Of a stretch of DNA of 64,000 bases, positions 25,801 through 37,338 are shown in pieces; position 1 is the first letter of the stretch, and each line of letters starts with the position of its first letter. Below the pieces are notes generated by a model. The model saw only the letters and a program-made list of their open reading frames with translations, had not been told where the DNA came from and ran no database searches. Source of the DNA: Benincasa hispida (Eukaryota; Streptophyta; Magnoliopsida; Cucurbitales; Cucurbitaceae); contig NC_052360.1 of assembly GCF_009727055.1 (NCBI RefSeq), positions 66,300,379-66,364,378 of the forward strand. The letters run 5' to 3'. Both the position numbers and the translations under genes were made by a program.

Positions 25801-25987
25801 TACCTTACATTTGTAAGAATTATGATAATTCTATCATGTGTTACAATTTGAACTGACCCAATTCCTTTTACATCACAAGCACCATTATCACCAAGCAAAA
25901 CTTATCCCCCATCATTTTCCTTAAAACAAATCAAGAAATCCCAATTAGAAGTCATGTGAAACATGCACCCTAAATCCATGATCCAAG
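22871..25987 (-). pseudogene. Ty1/copia pol relic (protease, integrase, RT, RNase H)
   Basis: Right to left on the minus strand: a protease remnant at 25987-25880 (the usual DSG is changed to DLG), the gag-pre-integrase stretch at 25898-25572 (RYIPELKRNLISLSELD), the integrase with TPQQNGLAARFNRTVME near 25110, the integrase C-terminal region (25070-24462; QEIWTRKAPSLDHLIVFGCL), and RT pieces (24180-23730). The RT/RNase H connection is at 23725-23366 (LGMDVKRDREKDLL), followed by RNase H (ALSTTESEY near 23130 and a DSQSAIHL motif near 23030). Stops and frameshifts separate the pieces. A copia LTR (25988) cuts off gag. It is a different copia lineage from the element at 44510-54778. Its frame is also disturbed by the assembly join at 24477. 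Confidence 0.88.
24384..24570. other. Assembly join: one N between two identical 93-bp copies
   Basis: Bases 24384-24476 and 24478-24570 are identical, separated by a single N at 24477. No other N occurs in the window. This is what unmerged overlapping contig ends look like. The real genome most likely has one copy, so 94 bp of this window are probably artificial. Confidence 0.85.
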
Positions 25988-28091
25988 TGTTGGGGTTGAT
26001 GCCCTAAAGTCTCGTGTCTTGTAGTTTGTAAATAGTTTGTACGAACGCTTGTGATGTATAATATATGATATTTTACTTCACTTCTTGATTTTGCTCAGTT
26101 AATTGTTTTATTTGCTCTACCACAAACCAATAAACATAAAATTCCTGGTTATCTGTATGTAACTTAAGCATGTATGTGGTGACATACAAGTGGATCATAT
26201 CTTAAGGGATAACCAAAATGGTCTGTAGTATATAGATATAGGAGGGAAAACTTATCCGGGTAACGCTACGGATGCAGCTTGCTTTGTGGAATGGTCACAA
26301 GTGTTGTGACTTGTCACATATGGTCTGATCCTGATCAATCGTGTAGGGGACATGCGAGTAGGGTCATCCTATTATAAAGAGTTTGTGTAAGACCTGACCA
26401 CGGAAAGTGTTGACGTCTCGTTATATAACACTGTTCATGACAGAGACTTCACTTCACTAGGATGACCATAGGTAACATGACCTCAATCCTGACTGAGTTG
26501 AGAACTCCTACCATTGAGGGTGGTCCTTTGATATCTATGGGTGCGAGTGGCTAGGTCGCCGACTCAAACCTATCACTTTAGGGATTCGTCTGATTTAGGA
26601 GTTGGGAACTCAGCTACACAAGATGAAATTCACTCCTTCTCTAAAGTAGGGGCAAGTAGATAGATAGCTCCCTTAAGGGCTGATTCTAAGGCTTGAACGA
26701 TGTGGCACCACACACCTTCTCTTGGCCCGAGAGGTGTTCACACATAGTTGGACTATGTTGTATTGTTCATTAGAGGAATCAGTGGTACTCAAGGAGTGAG
26801 ATGTAATTACAAGGGCAAAATGGTAAATTGGCCCAACTGTACTTACGAGCATTTGTGAAAGGTCATCGTACTCATGATTGGTTATATCCGATGGACACAA
26901 AAAATATATCTGTGGTAAGAAGAGTTCAGCTGTAGGTCTTTACTGAAATGCCTGGTAGTTAACGGATGGTGGATCTCGTGGCTAAAGAGTTTATTTAGCT
27001 ATTCACGTACCGTTGAAGCTTCGAGCCATAGGTCTATAAGGTCCCCTAGGTAGCTTGGATAAAGTCGAGAATCAGTTTTTGGGTCAGTTGAAATGTTCAA
27101 ATTGACAAGAGGGAGTTCGATTATATATGATATAATTGAGCTGGTTAATTATATATGATATAATTGACTAAATGTATGAGATACATTATTTTGGAGGAAA
27201 TTAGATATAAATAAGAAATTACTATATTAGATATATGATATCAAACTATAGGTTAAGAATATAATATGATTATATTCATTTATTATTTAATTAGTCGATT
27301 ATATGATAATTGGTCGGAAATTTCTCCTGAATCGTGCGTTAGTGGGAAGATCAATTTTGGTTATTGTTACTGAAGAATAAAAGGAAAATGGTTTTCATTT
27401 TTACAAGGAGTTCGAAAAAATCGCTCAAGGTGTAGAAACATCACGATCGCTTAGTTGAGAGCCTATACGATAGCACCTTATCACTTAAATGATCGCACAC
27501 CCCGTGTACTAAACGATCACACGCATTCTCTAAATGATCGCTCAGTTTTTCTTAACAATCGCTTAATGTGCCGATTTTTCTAAATGATTGCTTACTAATT
27601 ACTAGACGATCGCTTAGTAAATCCTACACGATCGTGTACCTTTCTCTAAATGATAAGCACCCAACTATACGATAGTCACCTACTATCCCCCACTTGCTTG
27701 TCGTTCTACATGATTGTTCTTTCCTCTTTCCTCTACCAATAGCATCAAAGTTCACTCTTTGGATTTTCACTCCGAGATTACCAAGGGCTTCAAGTACTGG
27801 TGTCGTCCTCGATTGTTACTTGTTCGAGTGCTGCCGTTCGTGCTACTAGGAAACTATTTGTTGGGCGATAAAGACCGTAGAGGGTTGCTTCCACTGGATT
27901 GAGTTCGAAGTGAAGACAGTCTTCAACTGGTACATTTACTAAATCTGTTATTATTTATTTGTTAAAGCATGCCTATAATTAGTGTTAAATTGCATACTTG
28001 TTTGTTAGAATGTGTGTGTGGTAATTTGGTCACAATGAAATAGGAAAGTTCCAAACGCACTCATGGATGCTCTTATTTAAGAATTTCTTCA
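25988..28091 (+). mobile_element. Ty1/copia 5' LTR (2104 bp)
   Basis: It starts TGTTGGGGTTGATGCCC and ends ATTTCTTCA directly before a primer site. The 5' third matches the LTR at 9089 and, inverted, those at 44510-46402 and 52172-54778: TACAAGTGGATCATATC, CGGATGCAGCTTGC, AGACTTCACTTCACTAGGATG. The part after 27420 diverges and carries a CGATCG array. It is inserted in the protease of the minus-strand copia relic. No closing 3' LTR is seen, because the element is cut at 29835 by a gypsy LTR. Confidence 0.85.
27441..27690. repeat. CGATCG minisatellite inside the copia LTR
   Basis: About ten degenerate units: ACGATCGCTTAG, AAATGATCGCACAC, AAACGATCACACG, AGACGATCGCTTAG, ACACGATCGTGTACC and similar, spaced 18-25 bp. 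It is downstream of the LTR's conserved part and close to where transcription of the element would start or run. Confidence 0.75.
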
Positions 28092-28093
28092 AT

Positions 28094-28105
28094 TGGTATC
28101 AGAGC
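28094..28105 (+). other. Primer binding site, tRNA-Met type
   Basis: TGGTATCAGAGC, two bases after the LTR end CA, is complementary to the 3' end of plant initiator tRNA-Met, the usual copia primer. It fixes the LTR boundary and the plus orientation. Confidence 0.9.
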
Positions 28106-29834
28106 AAGGTTATGATATTCCAATTTCATTGGTGCAATGAATTGCATATACATTCGCGGTGGGTGCATATGTGCTCTCTGTTTAAATGTTAAATTGTTTG
28201 TGGATGTGCTGATTAATGGAGTTTTTTGGGATGTTACCTCAGTTTGATTTAATTATTTTGCATTTTCGGTTAATTATAAAGGACCCTGTGTTTTTGTGCA
28301 CAATTGATTATTATCGAGTATGTAATTCAAAGTCAATTTGAGTCTTGAGTTGTTCATGAAGAAGTTCGGAGCAAGGGTTGCTATTCTTCGAGGAAGAAGA
28401 CGGTTAAGGGTTGATCGAGTCGTCTAGACGATGGGGTAAGCGATCGCTGAGTATCGGATGCTCGGGTATCGTTTAACGCACGTGCGCACTAGACGATCGT
28501 TTAGCTCAACAAGCTTCATCGCTTAGTAACTGAGTAAAGGATTGCAGAATAACACACGGTAAATCGTTTACCTTTCGCCGCGTTAAACGATTAGGCTTCA
28601 TAGCCTCGTTGTCGTCTAAGCGATCGTTTAGGTTTTGCGCTATCGTCTAGTGTGCGCTGAGCGATGGTTTACCTACGATGTTTACTAAACAATGGAATTC
28701 TTCTGGCGGTTCAAGATCCAGTTCGCCTGTGAACCGGTTTGCTCGATGAAAAATGTAATAGATAGAGTTATTTCATTATGGTTTTGTAAAGGTTCATCCC
28801 GGTCCATTAATCCTTGGTTTTTTACATGAGATGTATGGATGTATGGTTATTTATATGTCATATGGTATGCACATATAGTAAATCCCACCTTACGTTATGC
28901 ATTGGTCATGCATCATCTTTTTATTGTAAATGTTATAATTTAGAGAAGCATGATTTAATTATGTAAGAGCATGCTCATGCATCATATAATATAAAAGTTA
29001 TATTTATGCATGCATAAAAAGCATTGACATGCATCATCTTTATATTATAATTGTTATAGTATAAAGGTGTATGGAAAGCATGTTTGCTTGGTTATTACGC
29101 GTATATAAAAGTTATGTATAGTAATGACCGGACATTGCATAAAGCATGATACATGTTTCTTTATAAGCGTTATAAACACCTAGTTGTGCGTGATGTATTT
29201 TAGTTGTTTCTTTTAAAGATTAAAGAGAAATTAGAACTAAAAGCAATAAGAAAGACATGCATGCTCACTTAGGTTTAATTTATGATTTTAAAATGTTTAA
29301 AACTTGGATGACATAGACCTAAGATCACGGTTCTAATATGATTAGCAACCATTAAGCTTTAATCTTTTAATCAGTTTAATAGGATTAAATTGACTAATAA
29401 AAGGTTAAAGTGTAGCAAATCTATCTATAAGGGACCTTTAGTCTAAGGCGGGTTCTGTCTAGGCTAGGATATTTAAGTTGACGGAAACGTAATACCCCTA
29501 CCTGGGAACTTACCTAGAAAGGTGAATTAGATAGATTTGATGCATGCATGCAAGTTAAGGACAGTCCATTAAAGTGTTTAAATGTGACTACTTGAACTTG
29601 TTCATAATTCATAGACAAAAGTTGTTTATAAGCAGATTTAAAAAGATGACTTAGACTAAAATCAGTAGCTGGATTGTCTAGGTTCCTAGGTAGAACATCA
29701 GTGGGAGGTACTTGGGGTATATGATGCTTCACTTAAACCTTTCATGTTTCTCCTATATAGTCCACACCGTGAGATTACCTCGCCTCATGGCAACTTTGGT
29801 GTGTCCCCTAAAGGATGGTGTTTGGGTAGGTCAA
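28106..29834 (+). other. Copia 5' leader without coding sequence
   Basis: About 1.7 kb of non-coding leader follows the PBS. Its distal half (28780-29760) matches, inverted, 50380-51480 of the copia element at 44510-54778: GTAATACCCCTACCTGGG, TACCTAGAAAGGTGAATTAG and repeated ATGCATGCAT motifs. A CGATCG array lies at 28427-28690. The leader stops at the gypsy LTR start at 29835, before any gag ATG. Confidence 0.75.
28427..28690. repeat. CGATCG minisatellite in the copia leader
   Basis: Around eleven degenerate units: GTAAGCGATCGCTGAG, TAGACGATCGTTTAGC, TAAACGATTAGG, TAAGCGATCGTTTAGG, TGAGCGATGGTTTACC and similar. It is in the same relative position as the degenerate array at 51556-51850 in the other copia leader. 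Confidence 0.7.
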
Positions 29835-29937
29835 TGTAACACCCGAGTTTTAATTATTTATTTAATTTCAGTAATTTTTATCAATTGAGGGCATTTTTTG
29901 AAATTTTTGGACTTAAGTGTAATTGCGGGAATTTAAC

Positions 29938-30117
29938 TATTGACGTTGAAATTATTCAATTTGAAAATTAATGGATTGACATTGAAATTATTAAATTTGA
30001 AAATTAGTGGATTGACGTTGAAATTATTCAATTTGAAAATTAATGGATTGATGTTGAAATTATTCAATTTGGAAATTAATGGATTGACGTTGAAATTATT
30101 CAATTTGAAAATTAATG
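29938..30117 (+). repeat. Five copies of a 36-bp minisatellite
   Basis: The unit is ATTGACGTTGAAATTATTCA followed by ATTTGAAAATTAATGG. The same unit occurs inverted three times at 32275-32370, five times at 36766-36945 and about once near 20960. It lies close to the LTR start in all gypsy-type LTRs of this family. Confidence 0.85.
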
Positions 30118-30654
30118 GCAGAAATTAATTTCCTTTTGGGAAGAGGTTATATCACACAAATTTAGTTTTAAATTAATGTCAAGGATTAATTTCATTTTGG
30201 AAGGGGTTTATGTCACACAAATTTAATTTGAAATTAATATCAAGAATTAATTTCATTATGGAAGGGGGTGAGTTAAATTCTTTATGAATTGAAAATTTTA
30301 CGGGAGAAAAGGATTAAAAGTTGGAAACAGAGTCTGATTGAAGGAAGAATTTGGAGATTGGAATCTTGAGGGTGGTTGTTGCTCAGGCTTCGTTGGGGAA
30401 TTGAATTCAAAGATTGATTATTGAAGACTGCCACTTGGATCGATATCTGAATCTAGTATCGATGTAAGTAATCTTACTACTGGAACTGCCCTAATGCCAG
30501 GCAATGATAATTATGATTTATTGAGGATATATTGATAGTTTGATATTTATGTATGCCTTGTTGACATGAAGGTTAAAAAGACTAGTTGCGCATAGAGATG
30601 TTTAAATACTAGTATGATTTGAGTATATTATTGTTATTGGAGATCCCGCTGAAT

Positions 30655-30905
30655 CTAAGGATGATGAGATACATATGTATGTTATAGAGCTATGATGAAG
30701 AAATTCATATGTGTTATAGAACCATGATGATGAGATGCATACGTATGTTATAGAGCTATGATGAAGAAATTTATATGTATGTTATAGAACCATGATGATG
30801 AGATATATATGTATGTTATGAGACTATGATGACAAGAGATATATGTACGTTGTAGAATCGTGATGATGAGATCTATATGTATGTTATAGAACCATGTTGT
30901 GATAC
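30655..30905 (+). repeat. ATGATGAGATACATATGTATG minisatellite
   Basis: Six or so units of about 37 bp hold GATGATGAGAT, TATGTATGTTATAG and AACCATGATG. It is in the left arm only. The matching place in the right arm (31620-31740) has at most two weak copies. Confidence 0.75.
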
Positions 30906-30949
30906 TTATGATGTTGAGATTGTGATAGTGTCCTCACTTATTAATTAGA

Positions 30950-31580
30950 TGCTCTCCAGATATTGTGTTCCCTTTAGGAATCACCAGATATTGTGTTTCC
31001 TTCGGGATTCACCAGATTATGTTTCCTTCAGGATTCACCAGATTGTGTTTCCTTCGAGATTCATCAGATATTATGTTTCCTTCGGGATTCACCAGGGGTT
31101 GTATTTCCTTTGGGATTCACCAGGGGTTGTGTTTCCTTCAGGATTCACTAGGGGTTGTGTTTCCTTTGGGATTCACCCCGAATTATATCGGCCATACTAT
31201 ACCTTATAAGGTTGAGTAGTGAATCCCGAAGGAAACACAACCCCTGGTGAATCCCGAAGGAGACCAACCCCTAGTGAATCCCAAAGGAAACATAATATCT
31301 GATGAATCTCGAAGGAAACACAATCTGGTGAATCCCGAAGGAAACACAACCTTTGGTGAATCCCGAAGGACACACAACCCCTGGTGAATTCTGAAGGAGA
31401 CACAACCCCTGGTGAATCCCTAAGGAAACACAACCCCCGGTGAATCCCAAAGGAAACAAAATATCTGATGAATCTCAAAGGAAATACAATTTGATGAATC
31501 CCAAAGGAAACATAATATCTGGTGAATCTCGAAGAAAATACAATTTGGTGAATCCCGAAGGAAACACAATACCTAGTGGG
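30950..31580. repeat. GGGATTCACCAG minisatellite in both arms
   Basis: Units of 28-30 bp (TTGTGTTTCCTTCGGGATTC then ACCAGG or ACCAGATA) are repeated about eight times in plus orientation at 30950-31175 and about thirteen times inverted at 31217-31580. The same array is at 36240-36365 in the 5' LTR of the gypsy element. Confidence 0.9.
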
Positions 31581-32477
31581 CATCTAACTAATCAGTAAAG
31601 ACACTATAAGACACTATCACAATCTCAACATCACAATTATCATAATATGGTTTTATAACATATATATATACCTCAACATCATGGCTATACAACACACATA
31701 TATGCCTCAATATACTTATATCAAATACAACCTCAATGAATCAAGTATCGTCTCTTACTAGCATGCAAGTATCTACGTGCACAAATAAATCTTTCAGATT
31801 CTCATACAAGAACATATATCGGCCATACTATCCGTTTATCATACTATCATTCTGTTCTGGTATTCATCTATTATGCTAGCATATATCTAGTGTCTGGCCC
31901 GTGGAAAGTTCCAGTAGTAAGATTACTTACCTCGATACTAGATTCAGATATCGATCCAAGCGGTAGTCTTCAATATTCAATCTTCGAATTCAATTCCCCA
32001 ACGAAACCTGAGCGACAACCACCCTCAAGATTTCAATCTCCAAATTCTTCCTTCAATTAGACTCTGCTTCCAACTTTTAATCATTTTCTTCTGTAAAATT
32101 TTTAATTCACAAAGAATTTAACTCACCCCCTTCCACAATGAAATTAATTATTGACATTAATTTCAAATTAAATTTGTGTGACATTAAAATTCCAATTTCC
32201 ATAACTTCCTTCCGATTAAACCATTAAATTGAACACCCCTTTCTTCCAAAATGAAATTAATTCTGCCATTAATTTCCAAATTGAATAATTTCAACGTTAA
32301 TCCATTAATTTCAAAATTAAATAATTTCAACGTCAATTCATTAATTTCCAAATTAAATCATTTCAACGTCAATAATTAAATTCCCACAATTACACTTAAG
32401 TCCAAAAATTCCAAAAATGTCCCTACTTAATAAAAATTACTGAAATTACATAAATAATAAAAATTTAGGGTGTTACA

Positions 32478-33397
32478 TTCTTTCCTCCTTAAAGAACTTT
32501 CGTCCTTGAAAGTTCATTCTTGAAAAAGCTCTGGGTACTAGACCTTCATCTCATCCTCTCGCTCCCAAGTAGCATCCTTGAACTGGTGATTCTACCACAG
32601 GATATTCACAAATGCAATCTCCCTGCAGTGCAATGTTTTTACCTCTGTGGCGAATCTCTACAAGCTTCTCCTTGTAGCTCAAGTTGTCATTCTACTACAA
32701 TGGCTCAAAGTCAACTACATGGGATGGATCTGTCACGTACTTTCTCAGCATCAAAACATGTAAGACATTATAAACTGAAGTAAGTGATGGAGGCAATACC
32801 AATCAGTAAGCTACGAGACCAATTTGCTTCAAGACCTCGAAAGGTCCAATAAACCTCGGGTTCAACTTTTCTTTCCTTCTAAACCTAAAAACACCCTTCA
32901 TAGGTGCCACTTTTAAGAACACTTTATCACCAATCTCAAATTTTAGGTCCTTATGTCTCATGTCGACGTAGCTTTTCTGTCTACTATGAGCTGTTTGCAT
33001 ACGAGCCTTAATCTTTTGTATTGCCCCATTCATGGTTTGCACTAGCTCAAGTCCTAGAAATTTCCTCTTTTCTACCTCATCCCATCACACAGGAGACATG
33101 CTGCTCTTCCCATAGAGGGCTTCAAACGGCGACATGCCAATGGCAACTAGATAACTGTTATTATGCTAATTCCATCAAATACAAGTGAGAGTCTAAACTC
33201 CCTAAAAACTCTAACACATAAGTGCACAACATATCCTTCAATATCTAGTTCAAGTGTTCTTTCTGACCATTAGTCTGTGAGTGAAAATTTGTACTAAAAT
33301 CCAATCGAGTATCCAATGCTAACTGGAGACTCTTCCAAAAACTAGATGTAAAACGAGGGTCGCTGTTTGACATAGCTGAAACTAGTATCAAAAGATG
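32478..33397 (-). pseudogene. Ty3/gypsy (chromovirus-like) integrase relic
   Basis: On the minus strand, NFHSQTNGQ-like sequence near 33280 and a MAPFEALYGKS-like stretch near 33120 belong to the integrase core and its edge. An open stretch at 33042-32803 has the integrase C-terminal signature DLKFEIGDKVFLKVAPMKG and LNPRFIGPFEVLKQIG. A purine tract (AAGGAGGAAAGAA on the minus strand) directly precedes the 3' LTR at 32477. Stops are present throughout. RT, protease and gag are absent. Style and PPT fit the Tekay/Del-type chromovirus group, though no chromodomain can be shown. Confidence 0.85.
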
Positions 33398-35686
33398 TGT
33401 AACAACCCCTTCCATATATAACTATGAAATTTAAGATGCTGAAAATTGACAATACTTTAACACGTTCAAGCTGAGAACTATGAAAACTGTCATAAGCTTA
33501 AGAAAATCTTATCCACTAAAAACATTTATCTGAACTTACCATTCTGTCACAGGAAAAACTTCATACGTGTAGTGGAGAGATTGGTCATGCTATATAATGC
33601 ATTATCTGAAGATATGTACCAGAACAAATCTGGTCAACTGAAAACTGTTTCTACTCTAAAAGCATCGACTGTGATGTCTTTTTTAGGGTCTACATGTTTG
33701 AGAATAACTCTATCTAATTAAGTCTCACATTCATGAGAAACTCATCATGAGACTTTATACTGTCATGGGCTATAAAACTTTATTGAGCCAATCCTCATAT
33801 TATTCTTTAACCTTAAAACAATCACATATTATTACTTAGACCCTATTGCGAATGAGTCTAAAATTTCCTCTGAAAATGAGGTTTTGAAGTCCCGAGAAGC
33901 TAAAACATCAGTCAATTGATAACACATTTCCATAACCTCGTAATAACCATAATTGATCTATGAAGTTAGTTTTTACGATAAGACCTTCCTGATTCATAAG
34001 TCATAGCTTGAATTACTCGTACTCCCTAGAGCTAGTTAACTCATTGCCCATGCAAGGGAAAACATACTATACTACACTGCTCCAAACCCACCTTTAGCAA
34101 CTTCTTGTTATCAACTCAGCTTTATTACCAATCTATCCCTTATGCCAATGGTGATATTGGAAGATCCAACTTACTTACTTTTTTGCATATACCACTTTTG
34201 TCTACCTCGAGCTGGATTAATTTTCTTTTTCAATCAAATTGATGGTCTTGCTAGTTCATGTTTCGAACTTGCACACTACGTCAAAATCTATTAAATCTTA
34301 CTAATGCTCTCAATGGTTTACCTCTTAACTAATGAAGCCTCAACATACCATGTCAATAGTTCTTGAACATCTATTGTTATTGATAACTCCATTTTAGCTT
34401 ATCCCTTCTCAACCTTCATTTCGGTAGGAAATTCTTGTGTTAAAAAAAAGTTCCATATCAATCACTTATGTAAGTTATCTTTCCATCCAACTCATATTCT
34501 CCTAAAGTTCCACATGATAATAAGATATTTTTCTTTTATACCAAAACAAATTCCTTGTAATCCCTCATATCATACCTCCAAACCATATTTAACTAAGAGT
34601 TTTGAACACATTAAATTCCTTTCTATTTCCAAAAGAGTAAACTTTCTTGGATACTTTTTTTTTTCCACTTGGATAATCTCCTTACTAAAGTATATTTACT
34701 TAACTTCTCCATAAGTTTTATCTCTCTCACTAAGAATTTTCATCTTGTAGAATTCTCCTTTGCCAATTTTCATGCTTTTAAACTCCAAAAGACTTTCGTT
34801 TGTTCAAATTTGTCCAACTTTGATCTCCTCATTACAATAAGGCTATGGATTTAATTAATCTAGGTACTCTAAAACAGTCCTTCAACCCAAACAAATAACA
34901 CTTTGCTTTATCCCCTTTAAGTCTAAACTCAGGTCCAACTATTTTGGCTTCCTTTAATGACATCAACTTTGCTTATTCCAAAAGAATCCTTCTTCATGTC
35001 ACTACACATACTTTACCTAGTCCATCAAGTCGTAGTATTACCAAAGTGATTATGACTTATTAATCCTTTCCAAAATTCCTCTCAAAATGTTTGGTTTTAA
35101 TATCTCAGAACCTTTAATAAATCCATAGTCTCTTCTTTTTCTCCTTCTTATCCATAAAACAACTTTTAACCTTATAATTGAGTATGTGGCCTATGAAGAA
35201 ATTTATTTATACCGCCTTCAATTGCATCACAAAACATAACACTAGTCCATAATGAATTATCGTCAAGACAATTTCATTCCTAGGCTTAAACATATACATA
35301 TCTTTATTTCTAAACTGTCATAACTCTACATAATTTCGTCAACCTTTAAGATCTCTGAACTGAGGTATATGTATTTGTTCGTTTCTAACATAATTTTTAT
35401 GAGATAAACTAGTGCCAAGTGACCTTATAATTTATTTTATTTTATTTTATTTTCCTCATTTTGTAGTGTCGTACCTGATAATCCTCTTATAATAACTTCT
35501 AATGAGTCACTGACCTAGCATTAGAACATAACTAGTGCATTTAAGCTAAACAAATATTTTAATGCACAACTATCATAAAACTTTTAATTGATAAGACATA
35601 CTTGGCGATGACGAGGAATCCGTTCATGGGCCATAGGGACAATCTGGACTTACATAGTAAGTTAGTCTACAAAACCCAAAACATGG
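33398..35686. other. Non-coding stretch in the gypsy element
   Basis: Integrase similarity stops at 33397, and TGTAACAACCCCTTCC, an LTR-like start, follows at 33398. No second edge or target duplication was found. The remaining 2.3 kb are T-rich on the plus strand without any convincing ORF. It may be another decayed LTR insertion plus part of the gypsy leader (last 100 bp). It explains the loss of RT and gag. Confidence 0.35.
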
Positions 35687-35698
35687 GCTCTGATACCA
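35687..35698 (-). other. Primer binding site of the gypsy element, tRNA-Met type
   Basis: GCTCTGATACCA on the plus strand is TGGTATCAGAGC on the minus strand, two bases from the LTR end at 35701. It fixes the minus orientation and the 5' LTR boundary. Confidence 0.9.
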
Positions 35699-35700
35699 AC

Positions 35701-36943
35701 TGTAACGACCCGACCCCCTAGAACTCAAGCTAGGCTGTTACTAAACGCATGCATGCATGGAAGTTAAAACGACACCCTTTTTATAGTGAAATAAATGCTA
35801 AATAAATAAGGTAACTTAAAAGATTTTCATTAAATTCAAATATTAAAATCAAATGATAGGGTACCCATAAGTCATAAATGGAAATAAATAAGTCTGAAAA
35901 CAAATCTTAATAGAAAGTTTCAAACATCAAAACTGAAAGTTGAAAAACATGAAAAGAAATCTAAATATCATGAGTGGAAGCATAAAACTGGTCAAAGTGG
36001 CTTGTTCATGGATTCCGCTTGTCATTCGTTGGTGCATCTCTACCTTTACCTGAAACGACAATATGAGAAAGGATGAGTATAAAATACTCAGTAAGTAACC
36101 CCACTACTGGGGTCAGGCTAGGCATCTATGTCCTCTAGATGCCTACCTCTGGTGGAACATATAAACTGCTCTAGACCTCATGGGACACATACATACATGA
36201 AAAACTGATTTCTATCCTACGATAGTTAAGTATGCCCATTACCTCTGGTGAATCCCGAAGGAAACACAACCCCTGGTGAACCCCGAGGGAAACACAACTC
36301 CTGGTGAATCCCAAAGGAAACACAATCCCTGGTAAATCTCGAAGGAAACACAACCCCTGGTGAAATTGTTTTGACGATAATTCATTAATCAATCTTTGAA
36401 TTCAATTCATTAATATATCGATACTAGATTTAGATATCGATCCAAGCGGCAGTCTTCAATAATCAATCTTTGAATTTAATTCCCTAACGAAGCCTGAGCA
36501 ACAACCACCCTCAAGATTCCAATCTCCAAATTCTTCCTTCAATCAGATTCTGCTTCCAATTTTTAATCATTTTCTCCCGTAAAATAAAGAATTTAAGTCA
36601 CCCCCTTCCACGATGAAATTAATTCTTGACATTAATTTCAAATTAAATTTGTGTGACATAACCCCCTTCCAAAATGAAATTAATTATTGACATTAATTTA
36701 AAATTAAATTTGTGTGATATAACCCCTTCCCAAAAGAAAATTAATTCCTGCCATTAATTTTCAAATTGAATAATTTCAACGTCAATCTATTAATTTATAA
36801 ATTGAATAATTTCAACGTCAATCCATTAATTTATAAATTGAATAATTTCAACGTCAATCCATTAATTTATAAATTGAATAATTTCAACGTCAATCCATTA
36901 ATTTTTAAATTGAATAATTTCAACGTCAATCCATTAATGAGGG
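35701..36943 (-). mobile_element. 5' LTR of the minus-strand gypsy element, truncated
   Basis: It ends (minus) GGTCGGGTCGTTACA at 35701 next to the PBS. Reading right to left it holds the 36-bp minisatellite (36766-36945), the ATCGATCCAAGCGGCAGTC landmark, four GAATCCCGAAGGAAACACAA units (36240-36365) and the GGGGTCAGGCTAGGCATC segment. It matches the 3' LTR ending at 32477 in the distal part. The LTR start (TGTAACACCC) is missing: sequence breaks at about 36943 inside the minisatellite. A direct jump from GGTGAAATTG to ATCGATACTAG near 36365-36425 suggests an internal deletion. Confidence 0.85.
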
Positions 36944-36945
36944 CA
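36766..36945 (-). repeat. Five copies of the 36-bp LTR minisatellite
   Basis: Unit (plus) TTGAATAATTTCAACGTCAA then TCCATTAATTTATAAA. It is the same unit as at 29938-30117, in inverse orientation. Confidence 0.9.
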
Positions 36946-37080
36946 GCCAGGTTAGCATAATCTTGCATTCTTTGCCGGAGAGCTTCCTGCACTTTATTAG
37001 CAATGTGATTCTTAACAAAGTGAAATACAACCTTATAACTCTCCTCAACGAGTTGCAGACCTACCAATCTTTACTGAAAA
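36946..37080 (-). other. Possible exon fragment of an unidentified protein gene
   Basis: The minus strand from about 37067 reads VGLQLVEESYKVVFHFVK then NHIANKVQEALRQRMQDYAN, an open amphipathic stretch unlike the low-complexity neighbours. A pyrimidine-rich CTCTCCTTACTTTTCAG (minus) directly precedes it and looks like a splice acceptor. It breaks off at the LTR minisatellite at 36945. I do not recognise the family. It could be a piece of a cellular gene disrupted by the LTR, or part of a repeat. Confidence 0.35.
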
Positions 37081-37220
37081 GTAAGGAGAGGAAGAAGGGT
37101 CGCTTCATCTTCTAGGACGTTCTTAGAGGTTCGCCCCAAGAAGGGGTCCACCGCCGGTTAAAAAGGGACAATGTTAAAGTCAATCCGCATCGCAGCTTAT
37201 TATAATTATGAGAGAGCAAA

Positions 37221-37338
37221 AGGTTTTTTTGGTTTCATCTCAAAAGGCCTCATACCAATGAAGATAGTCATTCTCACTTATATACCCATGATCCTCCTCT
37301 TATCTAACCAATGTGAGATTTTGGTCGCATTCCCAACA
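37221..37338 (-). repeat. Inverted fragment of the small LTR-type element
   Basis: On the minus strand it starts TGTTGGGAATGCGACC at 37338 and contains AATCTCACATTGGTTAGAT and GGTATATAAGTGAGAATG, matching 22144-22260. It is truncated on the left. Confidence 0.6.

Larger units (their letters stand above)
29835..32477. mobile_element. Head-to-head gypsy LTR pair forming a 2.6-kb inverted repeat
   Basis: The left arm starts TGTAACACCCGAG at 29835 (plus). The right arm starts TGTAACACCC on the minus strand at 32477. Landmarks mirror each other: ATCTGAATCTAGTATCG at 30442 and its complement near 31945, GTAAGTAATCTTACTACTGG at 30465 and the complement near 31920, and the GGGATTCACCAG array at 30955-31170 and its complement at 31215-31580. 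The arms meet near 31205 in a short spacer (CGGCCATACTATACCTTATA). The right arm is the 3' LTR of the minus-strand gypsy element to its right. The left arm is a second, partial LTR with GTCAA before it. Confidence 0.85.

Noticed and set aside
29940..30128. Repeated LKLFNLKINGLT open frame
   Set aside because: Translation of the 36-bp LTR minisatellite.
31197..31583. 128-residue open frame of repeated Phe/Gly/Ile-His units
   Set aside because: It is the translation of a GGGATTCACCAG-type DNA minisatellite in an LTR; similar open frames exist on both strands and in several frames.
34514..34854. Overlapping Ser/Phe/Leu-rich open frames
   Set aside because: T-rich composition without any motif; probably decayed retroelement sequence.
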